Counted from the first letter of the stretch, positions 7,529-16,538 are shown. The stretch: 64,000 bases of DNA from Chloroflexota bacterium (GCA_013388855.1 JACAEM010000013.1:124001-188000); one strand, 5' to 3'. Made by a program: numbers and translations. Notes: a model not told the origin generated them from the sequence alone.

Positions 7529-9592
7529 ATGATGAAATCGAGATCCGTTGGAAGCGGTTTGCTGCTTCTTTTGGTAGGTGGGGTGATCGGCTACGGAGTC
7601 GGCTTGGGGTTGGACTTCGTAGTAACGGGGGTGCTGAATTTCTCCGGTTCGGTGGCTGGCTTGTTTGCTTTGCTGGCATCGGTGACCGCCTTTTTCTTTG
7701 GTGTGTACGGCTATCGCGGCATCACGCGCGGGCTGGTCTGGCAGGTGCTGGGAACGATCCTTGGCGGGTTGTTCGTCACTGCCATTCGCTTCCTCATGGG
7801 GTTGCGCGGCACAGAATTATTTGGCACCTTCTTCTTTAGTGAACCTGCCTGGGTGTTTGGCGCGTTGGTGGGGGCGGTTTCCTTCCTGTTTGGCGTCGGC
7901 GTGATGGATGATTGGGTGAAATGGGCACGCGGTATCGATACCCCCGAACATCACGAGGACAAACCGGGTTGGGAGAAATATCTGGGCGTTTCACTTGACC
8001 ACAAGGTGATCGGTGTCCAATACACGATCACAGCGCTGGTCCTGATCAGTGTGGGCGGCTTGTTTGCTCTCATCTTCCGCACAGAACTGGCGGCTTCCCA
8101 ATTACAGTTCCTGACGACGACTTTCAAATTATTCAATCAGACCGGCCCTCAGATTTATAACGCGCTCATGTCCCTGCATGGCATGATCATGATCGTGTCG
8201 ATCCTGCTGGGCATTTCGGGCATCATCAACTATGTGGTACCTCTGCTTCTAGGCGCGCATGACATGGCATTCCCTCGTATGAATGCCTTCGCCTTTTGGG
8301 TGGCTGTCCCTGCTTCGGTGCTGTTGTTGATGAGCCTAATCCTTGGCGGGTTTGAAACCGGCTGGACGGGGTATCCGCCGCTTTCCTCACGCGGTCCTGT
8401 GGGCGTGCAGATGTTCTTTCTCGGCGTATTCGTTGCAGGTTGGTCGTCCATCCTCGGCGCACTCAATGTCATTGCTACGGTGATGCGGATGCGCGCCAAG
8501 GGTATGACTGCCATGCGCCTTCCCATCCTCGCCTGGGCATCAGTCGCCACTTCCATTATCGCGCTGACCGCCACACAGTTGATCGGTCTCTCCTTTCAAT
8601 TGGTGATGTTCCAGCGTCTATTTGGAATGGGTTTCTTCGACCCCACCAAGGGTGGTAACCCCGTTCTCTTCCAGCATTTGTTCTGGTTCTATTCGCATCC
8701 TGCCGTGTATGTGTTCGTTCTCCCCGGCTTGGGTGTGATCTCTGAATTGCTGCCGGTCTTTGTCCGTAAGCCGTTGTTCGGCTACCGCTGGGTGGCGATG
8801 TCATCGCTTGGCATCGCGCTCGTCGGCTTCATCGTATGGGCGCACCATATGTTCACCTCCGGCATGAACGAATACCTGCGTGTACCGTTCATGTACAGTA
8901 CCCTGCTGGTGGCTGTACCGACCGGCGTTAAATTCTTTTCATGGGTCGCGACCATCTGGGGTGGGAAGATTTCAACGCCAACGCCGATGCTTTTTGTGCT
9001 CGGAGCCATCATTGTCTTCTTGATGGGCGGTCTTTCCGGACCTCCGAACGCCACCGTTTCCGTGGATCTGCATCTGCACGACACATATTTCATCGTTGGT
9101 CACTTCCATGACACGATCTTTGGAGGCTTTGTCTTCCCATTCTTTGCGGCGTTGTATTACTGGTTTCCCAAAGCCACCGGTCGCCGTATGAACGAGTTCT
9201 GGGGTAAGGTGCATTTTTGGCTGATGACGCCTTCGTTTCTCATCCTGACCTTTGGTATGATGCGCATTGGTCTGCTGGGCATGCGCCGCCGCATTGCGGA
9301 CTACGATCCCGCCCTCGGGTTCGATACCACGCACCTCATCCTTACCATCTGTGGCTTTGCGATTGCCCTCTCGGTGTTGATCTTCTTGATCAATTTCTTC
9401 CATAGCATGAAACACGGCGAGAAAGCAGAAGGCAATCTGTGGGCTTCGCGCTCTCCTGAATGGCAAGTGCCTTCACCAATGGCGGCGCACAATTATGAAG
9501 TTCCCTTTGAAGTGGTTGGTGAACCTTATGATTATGGTCTCCCCGGCTCGAAATACATCGAATTTGCCCCAGCACAAGGCAAGAAACACTAA
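7529..9592 (+). CDS. coxA: Cytochrome c oxidase subunit I (A2-type), N-terminally extended
   Basis: Catalytic subunit that reduces O2 at the haem a3-CuB site and pumps protons. Low-spin haem ligand His217 (SLHGMIM), the CuB His-Tyr element YSHPAVY (His390, Tyr394), the HH pair in WAHHMFTSG and DTYFIVGHFHDTIFGG (haem ligands) are all intact. YSHPxVY, lacking the glutamate of the A1 proton channel, marks the A2 subfamily (as in Rhodothermus and Thermus caa3). The first 150 or so residues form about four extra hydrophobic segments before the usual start near DHKVIGVQY. Total length is 687, against about 530-560 for a standard core. GGAGGAG-like site upstream. Confidence 0.96.
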   Translation: MMKSRSVGSGLLLLLVGGVIGYGVGLGLDFVVTGVLNFSGSVAGLFALLASVTAFFFGVYGYRGITRGLVWQVLGTILGGLFVTAIRFLMGLRGTELFGTFFFSEPAWVFGALVGAVSFLFGVGVMDDWVKWARGIDTPEHHEDKPGWEKYLGVSLDHKVIGVQYTITALVLISVGGLFALIFRTELAASQLQFLTTTFKLFNQTGPQIYNALMSLHGMIMIVSILLGISGIINYVVPLLLGAHDMAFPRMNAFAFWVAVPASVLLLMSLILGGFETGWTGYPPLSSRGPVGVQMFFLGVFVAGWSSILGALNVIATVMRMRAKGMTAMRLPILAWASVATSIIALTATQLIGLSFQLVMFQRLFGMGFFDPTKGGNPVLFQHLFWFYSHPAVYVFVLPGLGVISELLPVFVRKPLFGYRWVAMSSLGIALVGFIVWAHHMFTSGMNEYLRVPFMYSTLLVAVPTGVKFFSWVATIWGGKISTPTPMLFVLGAIIVFLMGGLSGPPNATVSVDLHLHDTYFIVGHFHDTIFGGFVFPFFAALYYWFPKATGRRMNEFWGKVHFWLMTPSFLILTFGMMRIGLLGMRRRIADYDPALGFDTTHLILTICGFAIALSVLIFLINFFHSMKHGEKAEGNLWASRSPEWQVPSPMAAHNYEVPFEVVGEPYDYGLPGSKYIEFAPAQGKKH

Positions 9593-9608
9593 ATAGGGGA
9601 GGAGCAAA

Positions 9609-10391
9609 ATGACACATACTGAAGACAAGAAGAGCATGTTGAGCCAGGGCATTTATATCTTTGTGTACCTGGCACTGTTGACCGGGCTTGAGTTTTTTGT
9701 GGCTGTGACCTTCAAATCCGTCGTGTTGCTGGTTGTGGTAGCGCTCGTCAAGGCGGCACTGGTTGTGTATTACTATATGCACGTCTACAAACTCAACGTT
9801 GATGGAGAAGGCGACCATGACTCGTACGAGTATAAATCCGGTACCAACCGGCTGGGGCTGTGGCTGTTCCTGATTTCGGATTCGTTCGTCTTTGGCGGTT
9901 TGATGGTCATGCGTATCAACCTGCTGGGGTTGACCCACCCGAACCTGAACCAACTCCTTGGGTTGGGTGTGACCTCGGTCCTTCTCGTCTCGTCCTTTTT
10001 CATGAATCGTGGCGAGACCATGATCAAGAACGGTGACCGCCAGGGGTTTCTCAACAACACCCTGATTACATTTGTTCTGGGCTTTCTCTTCCTGATTGGC
10101 GTCGTCTTTGTGGAATGGCGGATCGCCGCTCATGAGGGGCTCGTTGCCAGTTTTGGCGATCCGGCAAAAGGTCCGGTGGGAGGCGTGTTCTACATGATGA
10201 CCGGCATGCATGCCTTTCATGTGTTGACAGGGTTGATCTTCCTTGCTATCGTCTGGCTGAACGGACGCAAAGGTCTCTATGACCAGAAGAGTTATCCTGT
10301 CGAAGCCGCCGCAGTCTACTGGCATTTCGTCGATGTGGTCTGGATCTTTTTCTATCCCGCGTTGTACCTGATCGGGACTGTTATCGTGTAA
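9609..10391 (+). CDS. coxC: Cytochrome c oxidase subunit IV-III fusion protein
   Basis: One 260-residue polypeptide containing two oxidase subunits. Residues 1 to about 65 resemble the small prokaryotic subunit IV (two helices, ending KAALVVYYYMHVYKL). From about residue 77 (NRLGLWLFLISDSFVFGG) to the end is subunit III with five helices, including GMHAFHVLTGLIFL and YWHFVDVVWIFFYPALYL. Subunit III stabilises the core and its proton uptake. The gene lies 16 bases after coxA behind GGGGAGGAG. In most bacteria IV is a separate gene after III; here it is first and fused. Confidence 0.9.
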   Translation: MTHTEDKKSMLSQGIYIFVYLALLTGLEFFVAVTFKSVVLLVVVALVKAALVVYYYMHVYKLNVDGEGDHDSYEYKSGTNRLGLWLFLISDSFVFGGLMVMRINLLGLTHPNLNQLLGLGVTSVLLVSSFFMNRGETMIKNGDRQGFLNNTLITFVLGFLFLIGVVFVEWRIAAHEGLVASFGDPAKGPVGGVFYMMTGMHAFHVLTGLIFLAIVWLNGRKGLYDQKSYPVEAAAVYWHFVDVVWIFFYPALYLIGTVIV

Positions 10392-10441
10392 GATCTGGTA
10401 CTGGATTTTGAATTCTGGTATAAGTGAATAGTAGTGCAGCC

Positions 10442-10472
10442 ATCGGGGCGACCAGCAGGTCGCCCCGATTTC
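10442..10472 (+). terminator. GC-rich hairpin after subunit III
   Basis: ATCGGGGCGACC (10442-10453) pairs perfectly with GGTCGCCCCGAT (10458-10469) around AGCA, followed by TTTC. It may terminate or attenuate the structural-gene transcript before the assembly genes. The core GGGGCGACC..GGTCGCCCC also resembles dispersed palindromes common in Chloroflexi and cyanobacteria. Confidence 0.6.
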
Positions 10473-10508
10473 GAGTGCAAGAAGGATACAGTATTACAAT
10501 AAGGAAAG

Positions 10509-11126
10509 ATGAATATGGACAGAAAAACTCTCAGTGTGGGGATCGGAATACTCCTGGTAATCATCTCCGCCGCTGTAATCACCTTCCTTTTTGGTCGCCC
10601 CGATACACTGCGTGGCACCAGTTACGATGAACCATATCCGGCAGCTCCTGATTTCAGCCTGACCCGTGCCAGCGGAGAGGTTTTTCGTCTTTCGGAGCAA
10701 CGCGGCAAGGTGGTCCTGCTCTTCTTTGGTTATACCTCCTGCCCGGATATTTGCCCGACAACGCTGGCTGAAATGAAACAAACCCTTGACCGGTTAAGTC
10801 CCGATAACCTTGAGCATGTGCAAGTAGTCTTTGTCACTGTAGATCCCAAACGAGATACCCCGGAACGTATTCAGGAATATGTAAATCACTTCAATGCATC
10901 GTTCATTGGCTTGAGCGGTTCTGAACAGGAACTGGCAAAAATCTGGAACGATTACGGCATCTACCGCCAGGAAGTGCCGGGCGTATCTGCCGCGGGCTAT
11001 ACCGTTGACCATACGGCGCGCGTTATGTTGATCGACCGGGACGGCAACCTGCGCGTTTCGTTTGGTTTCGATACACCTGTCGATGATATAGTCCACGATC
11101 TGCAACTCATCCTCAAGAAGGATTAA
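10509..11126 (+). CDS. SCO1/SenC-family copper chaperone
   Basis: Delivers copper to, or reduces, the CuA site of subunit II on the outer face of the membrane. An N-terminal signal anchor (about residues 8-28) is followed by a thioredoxin-like domain. The metal ligands are CPDIC (Cys78, Cys82) and His168 in VDHTARVMLID. FVTVDPKRDTPERIQEY is a SCO signature. The ATG at 10515 is an alternative start. The stop codon directly abuts the next ATG, so the two are coupled. The location between the oxidase genes and SURF1 supports the role. Confidence 0.94.
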   Translation: MNMDRKTLSVGIGILLVIISAAVITFLFGRPDTLRGTSYDEPYPAAPDFSLTRASGEVFRLSEQRGKVVLLFFGYTSCPDICPTTLAEMKQTLDRLSPDNLEHVQVVFVTVDPKRDTPERIQEYVNHFNASFIGLSGSEQELAKIWNDYGIYRQEVPGVSAAGYTVDHTARVMLIDRDGNLRVSFGFDTPVDDIVHDLQLILKKD

Positions 11127-11627
11127 ATGTTCTCTGCGAATAGCGCTGTCCGAAGAATTTTGGTGTCACTCCTGATCGGCATGCTGATCGGTGTGGCAGT
11201 CGGTGAGATTCCCTTTATTTTCATGCGGGAAACCGCCCGCCCGCCCAAGACGGTCGAGATCGTCATTCCGCTTGGTACCGCAGACCGCGTGGCGTTGGGA
11301 GAAAAGCCTCCTACGATCCCCGAGAATATGATCTTTGTGGTGGGCGATTTGTTGGTCGTCAAGAACGAAGATTCAGTCGATCATAAACTGGGTCCGTTGT
11401 GGATTCCTGCAAACTCCTCCGCCCAACTTCCTCTTGGTCAAAAAGAGAATCTTGCCTATGAATGCAGTTTCCAGCCCGGAAAATATCTCGGGCTTGATGT
11501 GCGTGAACCACTCACAGTGAGTACCCGTCTGTATGGAATTCTGTATGCGGGCATCCCGATGGGTATTTTGATTGCCCTGTATAGTTTTGCGTTTCCAACA
11601 AAGAAAAAAGAAAATGCTTCTGCTTAA
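11127..11627 (+). CDS. Unknown membrane protein of the oxidase operon, cupredoxin-like core
   Basis: Not assigned to a named family. It has a transmembrane helix near residues 10-32, an exported middle domain and a second helix near 133-155. The middle part (VVGDLLVVKNEDSVDHKLG, then AYECSFQPGKYLGLDV) has the order Asn/His ... Cys ... Gly seen in small cupredoxins. The usual second His and Met after the Cys are not seen, so copper binding is uncertain. It starts directly at the end of the SCO gene and overlaps SURF1, so an oxidase assembly or copper role is plausible (inference from position). Confidence 0.75.
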   Translation: MFSANSAVRRILVSLLIGMLIGVAVGEIPFIFMRETARPPKTVEIVIPLGTADRVALGEKPPTIPENMIFVVGDLLVVKNEDSVDHKLGPLWIPANSSAQLPLGQKENLAYECSFQPGKYLGLDVREPLTVSTRLYGILYAGIPMGILIALYSFAFPTKKKENASA

Positions 11628-12357
11628 AATGTTCACGCGCAAGTGGATCCTTGCCACGTTATTTGTCCTTGCAGGCACGGCGCTATGCATCCGATTAGGT
11701 ATCTGGCAACTGGATCGACTCGAACAGCGCCGGGCTTTCAACTCGCACTACGAAGCCTCTCGCGCAATGCCGTCTTTGGATTTAAACTCGGAACTGCCCG
11801 GGAATCTGACCAATATGGAATGGCGCTCCGTGCTGGTTATCGGGGAATATGACTTCGAGAATCAAGTCGCCTTGCGGAATCAATACTACGGTGATCAGTA
11901 CGGATACCATTTATTGACACCGCTTCGTTTTGAAGGGAAGGCTGTTTTCGTTGACCGCGGCTTCATCCCCGCTGACGGCAACTCCGCGCCTGCGGATTGG
12001 CGTAAATACGATGAGCCCGGCGCGGTGACGGTCACAGGGCAGATTCGGCTTGGGCAGACGAAACCAGCCTTCGGCGGAGTCGCCGACGCGCTGCCCGAAA
12101 ACGGAACGCGGCTCGAGATTTGGAATAATGCTGATATAGCGCGCATCGCCTCCCAGATGCCTTATCCCATCCTGCCTGTTCTGATCCAACCCGATGTCGA
12201 TGCGAGTGATACGGAGTTTCCCATCCCATACCAGCCGACCATCGAGTTGACAGAAGGGTCGCATTTTGGGTATGCTTTGCAGTGGTTCACCTTCGCTACA
12301 ATTTTGTTTGTTGGGTATCCGTTCTTTTTGCAAAAACAGGAAGCGCACGCGATATGA
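11614..12357 (+). CDS. SURF1-family oxidase assembly protein
   Basis: SURF1/Shy1 proteins help insert haem a into subunit I. The 247-residue protein has the classic layout: an N-terminal helix with LGIWQLDRLEQR, a periplasmic domain containing VFVDRGFIP, and a C-terminal helix preceded by HFGYALQWFTFA. The ATG at 11614 overlaps the preceding gene by 14 bases. ATG 11629, just after that stop codon, is the alternative. The stop overlaps the next start as ATGA. Confidence 0.93.
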   Translation: MLLLKMFTRKWILATLFVLAGTALCIRLGIWQLDRLEQRRAFNSHYEASRAMPSLDLNSELPGNLTNMEWRSVLVIGEYDFENQVALRNQYYGDQYGYHLLTPLRFEGKAVFVDRGFIPADGNSAPADWRKYDEPGAVTVTGQIRLGQTKPAFGGVADALPENGTRLEIWNNADIARIASQMPYPILPVLIQPDVDASDTEFPIPYQPTIELTEGSHFGYALQWFTFATILFVGYPFFLQKQEAHAI

Positions 12358-13673
12358 AGTATTCGTTGAAATCATCCTTTGCGAGATGGGTGTTGGCATT
12401 ATTCTTTGCCGTGCTGGCATTGACAGTTATGGGGCGTATCGTTGCGGACACCGGAGCAATAGCGTATTGCAACGGCTTTCCGTTTTGTTTTCCCACCCAT
12501 CCGCTAGGCTGGATGAAACAGGCGCACATCCTGTTGGCAGGGTTTGCGTCCATTGTGATGTTGGTTGTGTTTCGCAAGGCGTGGCGCGAGCAACGCGAGC
12601 AGAGAATTCTGCCGCCATTGACAACCATTCTTGGTGTGATGTTCCTGGGGCAGGCGTTGGTTGGTGCGGTGCAGGTGACACAGTCTTATCCGCTCCATTT
12701 GGTATACCTGCACCAGATTACGACCATTACATTGTGGATTTCGCTGATTCTGCTGGTATATGCCTCAGGAGTTTTGGGCGTTGATTACCCGGACGCGCCG
12801 AAATTAAATTTCCGCCAGCGGATGAAGGATTTCTTTGCGCTTTCCAAGCCTTTGATTGTAGGTTTGTTGCTTATCACCACCTATGGCGGGCTTGTTATCG
12901 GTGGGAAAGCCTGGCCACCCTTTTCTTTAACCGTTTGGACGTTGATCGGCGGTGCACTCGCCGCAGGCGGATCAAGCGCGTTGAACCAGTATATTGACCG
13001 CGAACTGGATAAGAATATGCAGCGCACTGCGAAACGTCCCTTGGCGGATGGGCGGTTGACCGACGCGGAGGGTCTGTCCTTTGGTATAGCGCTCTCGCTC
13101 ATCAGTTATTACCTGCTGGCTTGTTTCGTGAACGGACTCGCCGCGCTGCTTTCGCTGGCTGGGATCATCTATTACGTGATCCTCTACAGTCTGTGGCTCA
13201 AAAAAGCGACCGTGCAGAATATCGTGATCGGCGGAGGAGCGGGGGCAATCCCTCCGATGGTGGGCTACGCCGCGGCGACCGGTACCCTCGATTGGACGGC
13301 ATGGATCCTCTTCGCCATCATCTTCATGTGGACGCCTCCACATTTTTGGGCGTTGGCGATCGTCCGGCAAAAGGATTATGAGCGGGCAGGTGTTCCCATG
13401 CTGCCTGTCGTACGCGGTGAAATGGAAACGCGCAAGCAGATCCTCATTTACACGGTCGAATTGGTTGCAGTGACGTTATTGCTTCCAATTTTGAATCTTG
13501 CAGGAAATGTATATCTGGTCGCATCCCTGATTCTGGGGGGGGCGTTACTGTACGCCGCCTGGGCGGTTTGGAAGGAAGGGGGGAATAAGGTAGCCTGGCG
13601 CATGTACAAGTGGTCAAGTTCTTACCTGGTGTTTATTTTCGTGGCGATCATGCTCGATGCTGTGTTGCGGTAG
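12354..13673 (+). CDS. ctaB: Half-size haem A synthase fused to haem O synthase (CtaA-CtaB)
   Basis: Residues from about 150 to 439 are protoheme IX farnesyltransferase (CtaB/CyoE, UbiA family), with NQYIDRELDKNM as the prenyl-diphosphate aspartate motif, KRPL, and the later YERAGVPMLP loop. The first 140 or so residues are a four-helix unit like one half of haem A synthase: GRIVADTG, a CNGFPFC cysteine pair, His in KQAHILLAGF and His in YLHQITTITL. Full CtaA has two such halves. The ATG at 12354 overlaps the SURF1 stop and is preferred to 12282. The 3' end overlaps the convergent gene by 26 bases. It would farnesylate haem B to haem O and perhaps oxidise it to haem A. Confidence 0.9.
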   Translation: MKYSLKSSFARWVLALFFAVLALTVMGRIVADTGAIAYCNGFPFCFPTHPLGWMKQAHILLAGFASIVMLVVFRKAWREQREQRILPPLTTILGVMFLGQALVGAVQVTQSYPLHLVYLHQITTITLWISLILLVYASGVLGVDYPDAPKLNFRQRMKDFFALSKPLIVGLLLITTYGGLVIGGKAWPPFSLTVWTLIGGALAAGGSSALNQYIDRELDKNMQRTAKRPLADGRLTDAEGLSFGIALSLISYYLLACFVNGLAALLSLAGIIYYVILYSLWLKKATVQNIVIGGGAGAIPPMVGYAAATGTLDWTAWILFAIIFMWTPPHFWALAIVRQKDYERAGVPMLPVVRGEMETRKQILIYTVELVAVTLLLPILNLAGNVYLVASLILGGALLYAAWAVWKEGGNKVAWRMYKWSSSYLVFIFVAIMLDAVLR

Positions 13674-14865
13674 ACAATTTTAGGTTTGAATAATAAGGAT
13701 ATACAGCCAGCCCAAACATGATGAGATAAGGCACGCTGTATCGAAGAAGGGGAGCGGCATTGCTGACGAGAAGCAGGATCGAGATCGCGATGGGTAAGAT
13801 CACTGCAATTTCTTTTCTGGGCCTTCCATCCCGAGCGCCCAAGCGGATCAGTTCATATACTGGTATCAGAAGAAGTGAGAGATCATGGAAATGCAGATGA
13901 GGGACCGCGAATATTGCCAGAGTTATCGTCAATCCGAGCCGCCCATCCTGCAAATCCCTTTTTCGTGACCAGAGAACGCATAGGATAATAATAGCAACCC
14001 CATAGAAAATCCAGCCGGCCATGCGGAGGATGCCGGCATTTAGTGGATGGGTACGCAGGAGCAGACCGATTAAATTTAGCATCGCTTCCTGATGGGTTCC
14101 GTACCAATTTCCGCCTGCGGTGAGGAGCAGCACATCGATAAATTCCCTTGTCCCGAACGCGCCAAGGAGGAAAACGCTGAGTGTCGCCAGTATTCCGGCG
14201 CTAAAGAGAAAACCCAGAAATACTTTACGATAACGAATTACCATCGGTATTGCAAGCATCAGCGAAATATGAGGCCGGGTAGTTGTCAGGCTTAAGCCTA
14301 CACCGGCAAGCATATCTCTTTTCGAGAGTAGACCATATACCCAGATGGAGGCGCCGAGAAAAACAAGGGCAGTATCCTGTCCATTTTGCAGACTGACGAA
14401 GACGGGCAGGAAGAGGAACGCACCTATGCCTGACAACAGAATTGAATTCCGATCGATTCCCGCTTGCTTCAAACCCAGACCGAGAATGACAATACCGGCG
14501 ATAAACAGACAAATTATGAGCAAATCCCAGCGACAGAAGGAACCGACATAGTCTGTGCTCACAATCAATTTCAAAATCGGTACGATGTAAGGCAGATGGT
14601 TGAAAGGCAATACCTGTCCGGGTACAAGGGCAAATCCCACCTGCTCTTCTTCGTAATTCTGTTGCAAATCCAGGTTGTAGACGTGAGAAATTCCATATTC
14701 CTGCGCGATCCGGCCTGCACTGTAGAAATGGATGAAATCCGCCCCGGTGCGTTCGGCGCGGCTGTTGATCAACCTGACCCATATCCCCGCGTAAGAAATG
14801 ATCAGGGAAAGGATGCTGGTGAAAAGGGCAATGCGGCGGAGGGTCAATCTCCCCAAGTTTTGCAT
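13648..14865 (-). CDS. Polytopic glycosyltransferase, GT87-like
   Basis: A 405-residue membrane protein with about ten hydrophobic helices. The N-terminal loop RTGADFIHFYSAGRIAQEYG carries the acidic residues typical of GT-C/GT87 polyprenyl-phosphate mannosyltransferases, and the later PHLHFHDLSLLLIP is another family hallmark. It probably moves a sugar from a lipid-linked donor onto an extracytoplasmic acceptor; the acceptor is unknown. A CATAAT box lies six bases before the ATG and there is no ribosome binding site, so the transcript may be leaderless. Convergent with ctaB. Confidence 0.8.
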   Translation of the reverse strand: MQNLGRLTLRRIALFTSILSLIISYAGIWVRLINSRAERTGADFIHFYSAGRIAQEYGISHVYNLDLQQNYEEEQVGFALVPGQVLPFNHLPYIVPILKLIVSTDYVGSFCRWDLLIICLFIAGIVILGLGLKQAGIDRNSILLSGIGAFLFLPVFVSLQNGQDTALVFLGASIWVYGLLSKRDMLAGVGLSLTTTRPHISLMLAIPMVIRYRKVFLGFLFSAGILATLSVFLLGAFGTREFIDVLLLTAGGNWYGTHQEAMLNLIGLLLRTHPLNAGILRMAGWIFYGVAIIILCVLWSRKRDLQDGRLGLTITLAIFAVPHLHFHDLSLLLIPVYELIRLGARDGRPRKEIAVILPIAISILLLVSNAAPLLRYSVPYLIMFGLAVYPYYSNLKLSTATQHRA

Positions 14866-14871
14866 GGCGCT

Positions 14872-14877
14872 ATTATG
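14872..14877 (-). promoter_or_regulatory. -10 box (CATAAT) of GT87-like gene
   Basis: CATAAT on the minus strand ends six bases before the start codon at 14865, the spacing expected of a leaderless mRNA. Confidence 0.4.
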
Positions 14878-14931
14878 ACATGAAGCGCATCGATTTGCCC
14901 ACCATTTCCCCGGGTCAAGTTTGAGACCATG

Positions 14932-14945
14932 TTACAATTTTGTAA
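14932..14945. promoter_or_regulatory. Small palindrome before GT-C gene
   Basis: TTACAA-TT-TTGTAA, perfect six-base arms, 11 bases before the ATG at 14957. It could be an operator or chance. Confidence 0.2.
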
Positions 14946-14956
14946 GCCAATAACGG

Positions 14957-16519
14957 ATGCTAAAAATGAAACCGATCCATCGCGGTGAATGGGCAAGCCT
15001 CATTCTTATTTTGTCGATTTTCCTTGGCGTATTCATGCGCTTCAACCCAACCATGCTGGCGGGATTTCCAATCAACGATGGGGGCATGTTCGCGATTATG
15101 GTAGATGACCTGAAAGCTAGCCGTTATGTTCTCCCCAACTTCACCACGTACAATCACCTCAATATCCCGTTTGCATATCCACCGCTGGGATTCTATCTTG
15201 GCAGGATCGTGTCCGACCTCTTTGGCATCAGCGCGGTCGAAGCGTTACGCTGGATACCGCCGTTCTTTGCATCGCTCTCCATCGCCGCTTTTTATTGGCT
15301 CGCTCTGCGATTGTTGAAGAACAAATATTACGCCGCAGTCTCGACCTTATTTTTTGCCATGATGCCGCGCGCACTTTCGTGGTTTGTGATGGGCGGCGGA
15401 TTGACGCGTAGCCCTGGTCAATTTTTCATGTTGCTGGCGTTGGCGACCATCATCCGCCTTTACGAAGAGAATCGACGCAGCGATATTTTCTGGGCGGGTC
15501 TTTTGAGTGGACTTGCCGTGTTGAGTCACCCTGAAGCTGCGGTGCATACAGCTTTCTCGGCAGTCTTTCTCTGGCTCATGCTCTCGCGTAAACGCGATAC
15601 ATTCATCAATTCTGTCGGTGTTGGGATTGTTGTATTGATTGTCACTGCGCCGTGGTGGGGGACAGTTATTCATTATCACGGTATCGAGCCATTGTTGAAC
15701 GCTGCGGCTACCGGACAAAAAGCCCTCGCTGTTCTCCACCTTGTTTTCTTTACTTTTACGGAGGAACCGTACGCGACATTCATTGCTTTGTTGGGATTGA
15801 TCGGGATTGTACATCGCCTCACCCGCAGGGACTATCTGCTCCCGTTATGGATGGCGCTTCCATTCTTTGTGGAGGGACGCAGTGCCCCGGGACCCGCCGC
15901 GATTCCGCTGGCGATGCTCGCCGCTGTCGGCTTGGTGGATGTCGTTTTAGCGGCGATCCAGAAACCGGCTGAGCCTGAAGCGGAGTACGTCTCATCCACC
16001 GAACGGAATGTGTTTATCTATCTCATTTTGTATCTCACCTTTTCGACGTATCAATTTGGCTACGGACTTTCCAGCGCGACGTTGTATTCGCCCGACCGGG
16101 AGGCGATGGCATGGGTACGGGAGAACACGTCGAGCGAGGCGCGTTTCCTTGTGTTGACCGGCACGACCTCTGTCTCGTGCGACTCGGTGCTGGAATGGTT
16201 CCCAGCGTTGACTGGCAGGCAGAGTATCTTTACCGTGCAGGGCAGGGAATGGACGGAAGGTCCGAATTTCAACAACTTTATTCTTTCCACGTATCCCGCG
16301 CAGAGGTGTTTATCTTCTGGTAACCCCACCTGTTTGGATTCGGCGGTGAACCGCGCCTCGTACGATTACATCTATCTTTCCAAGACCCTGCGCGTGAACA
16401 ATTGCACGCCGCTTGACTTGCCCAGGACGTTCCCGTTTTTTGTCGCGAGCATGAAGTCAGAGGACGGTTTCGATGCCGTCTACGAAACAGCCGATGTGAT
16501 CGTGTGGAAAAGAAAATGA
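14957..16519 (+). CDS. Polytopic GT-C glycosyltransferase-like membrane protein
   Basis: 520 residues with about eleven hydrophobic segments and a C-terminal extracytoplasmic domain. The first loop INDGGMFAIMVDDLKAS contains the acidic pair expected of the catalytic loop of PMT/ArnT-like enzymes, and FAYPPLGFYLGRIV follows as in that fold. The soluble tail (AMAWVRENTSSEARFLVLTG) is like the C-terminal domain of many uncharacterised Chloroflexi GT39-like proteins. The sugar and acceptor are unknown. A second in-frame ATG at 14966 is an alternative start. Confidence 0.75.
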   Translation: MLKMKPIHRGEWASLILILSIFLGVFMRFNPTMLAGFPINDGGMFAIMVDDLKASRYVLPNFTTYNHLNIPFAYPPLGFYLGRIVSDLFGISAVEALRWIPPFFASLSIAAFYWLALRLLKNKYYAAVSTLFFAMMPRALSWFVMGGGLTRSPGQFFMLLALATIIRLYEENRRSDIFWAGLLSGLAVLSHPEAAVHTAFSAVFLWLMLSRKRDTFINSVGVGIVVLIVTAPWWGTVIHYHGIEPLLNAAATGQKALAVLHLVFFTFTEEPYATFIALLGLIGIVHRLTRRDYLLPLWMALPFFVEGRSAPGPAAIPLAMLAAVGLVDVVLAAIQKPAEPEAEYVSSTERNVFIYLILYLTFSTYQFGYGLSSATLYSPDREAMAWVRENTSSEARFLVLTGTTSVSCDSVLEWFPALTGRQSIFTVQGREWTEGPNFNNFILSTYPAQRCLSSGNPTCLDSAVNRASYDYIYLSKTLRVNNCTPLDLPRTFPFFVASMKSEDGFDAVYETADVIVWKRK

Positions 16520-16538
16520 AACAGATGCAACGCGGAAT

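Noticed and set aside
9390-10325. 311-codon minus-strand frame
   Set aside because: Antisense to the subunit IV-III gene, whose membrane helices and motifs are clear.
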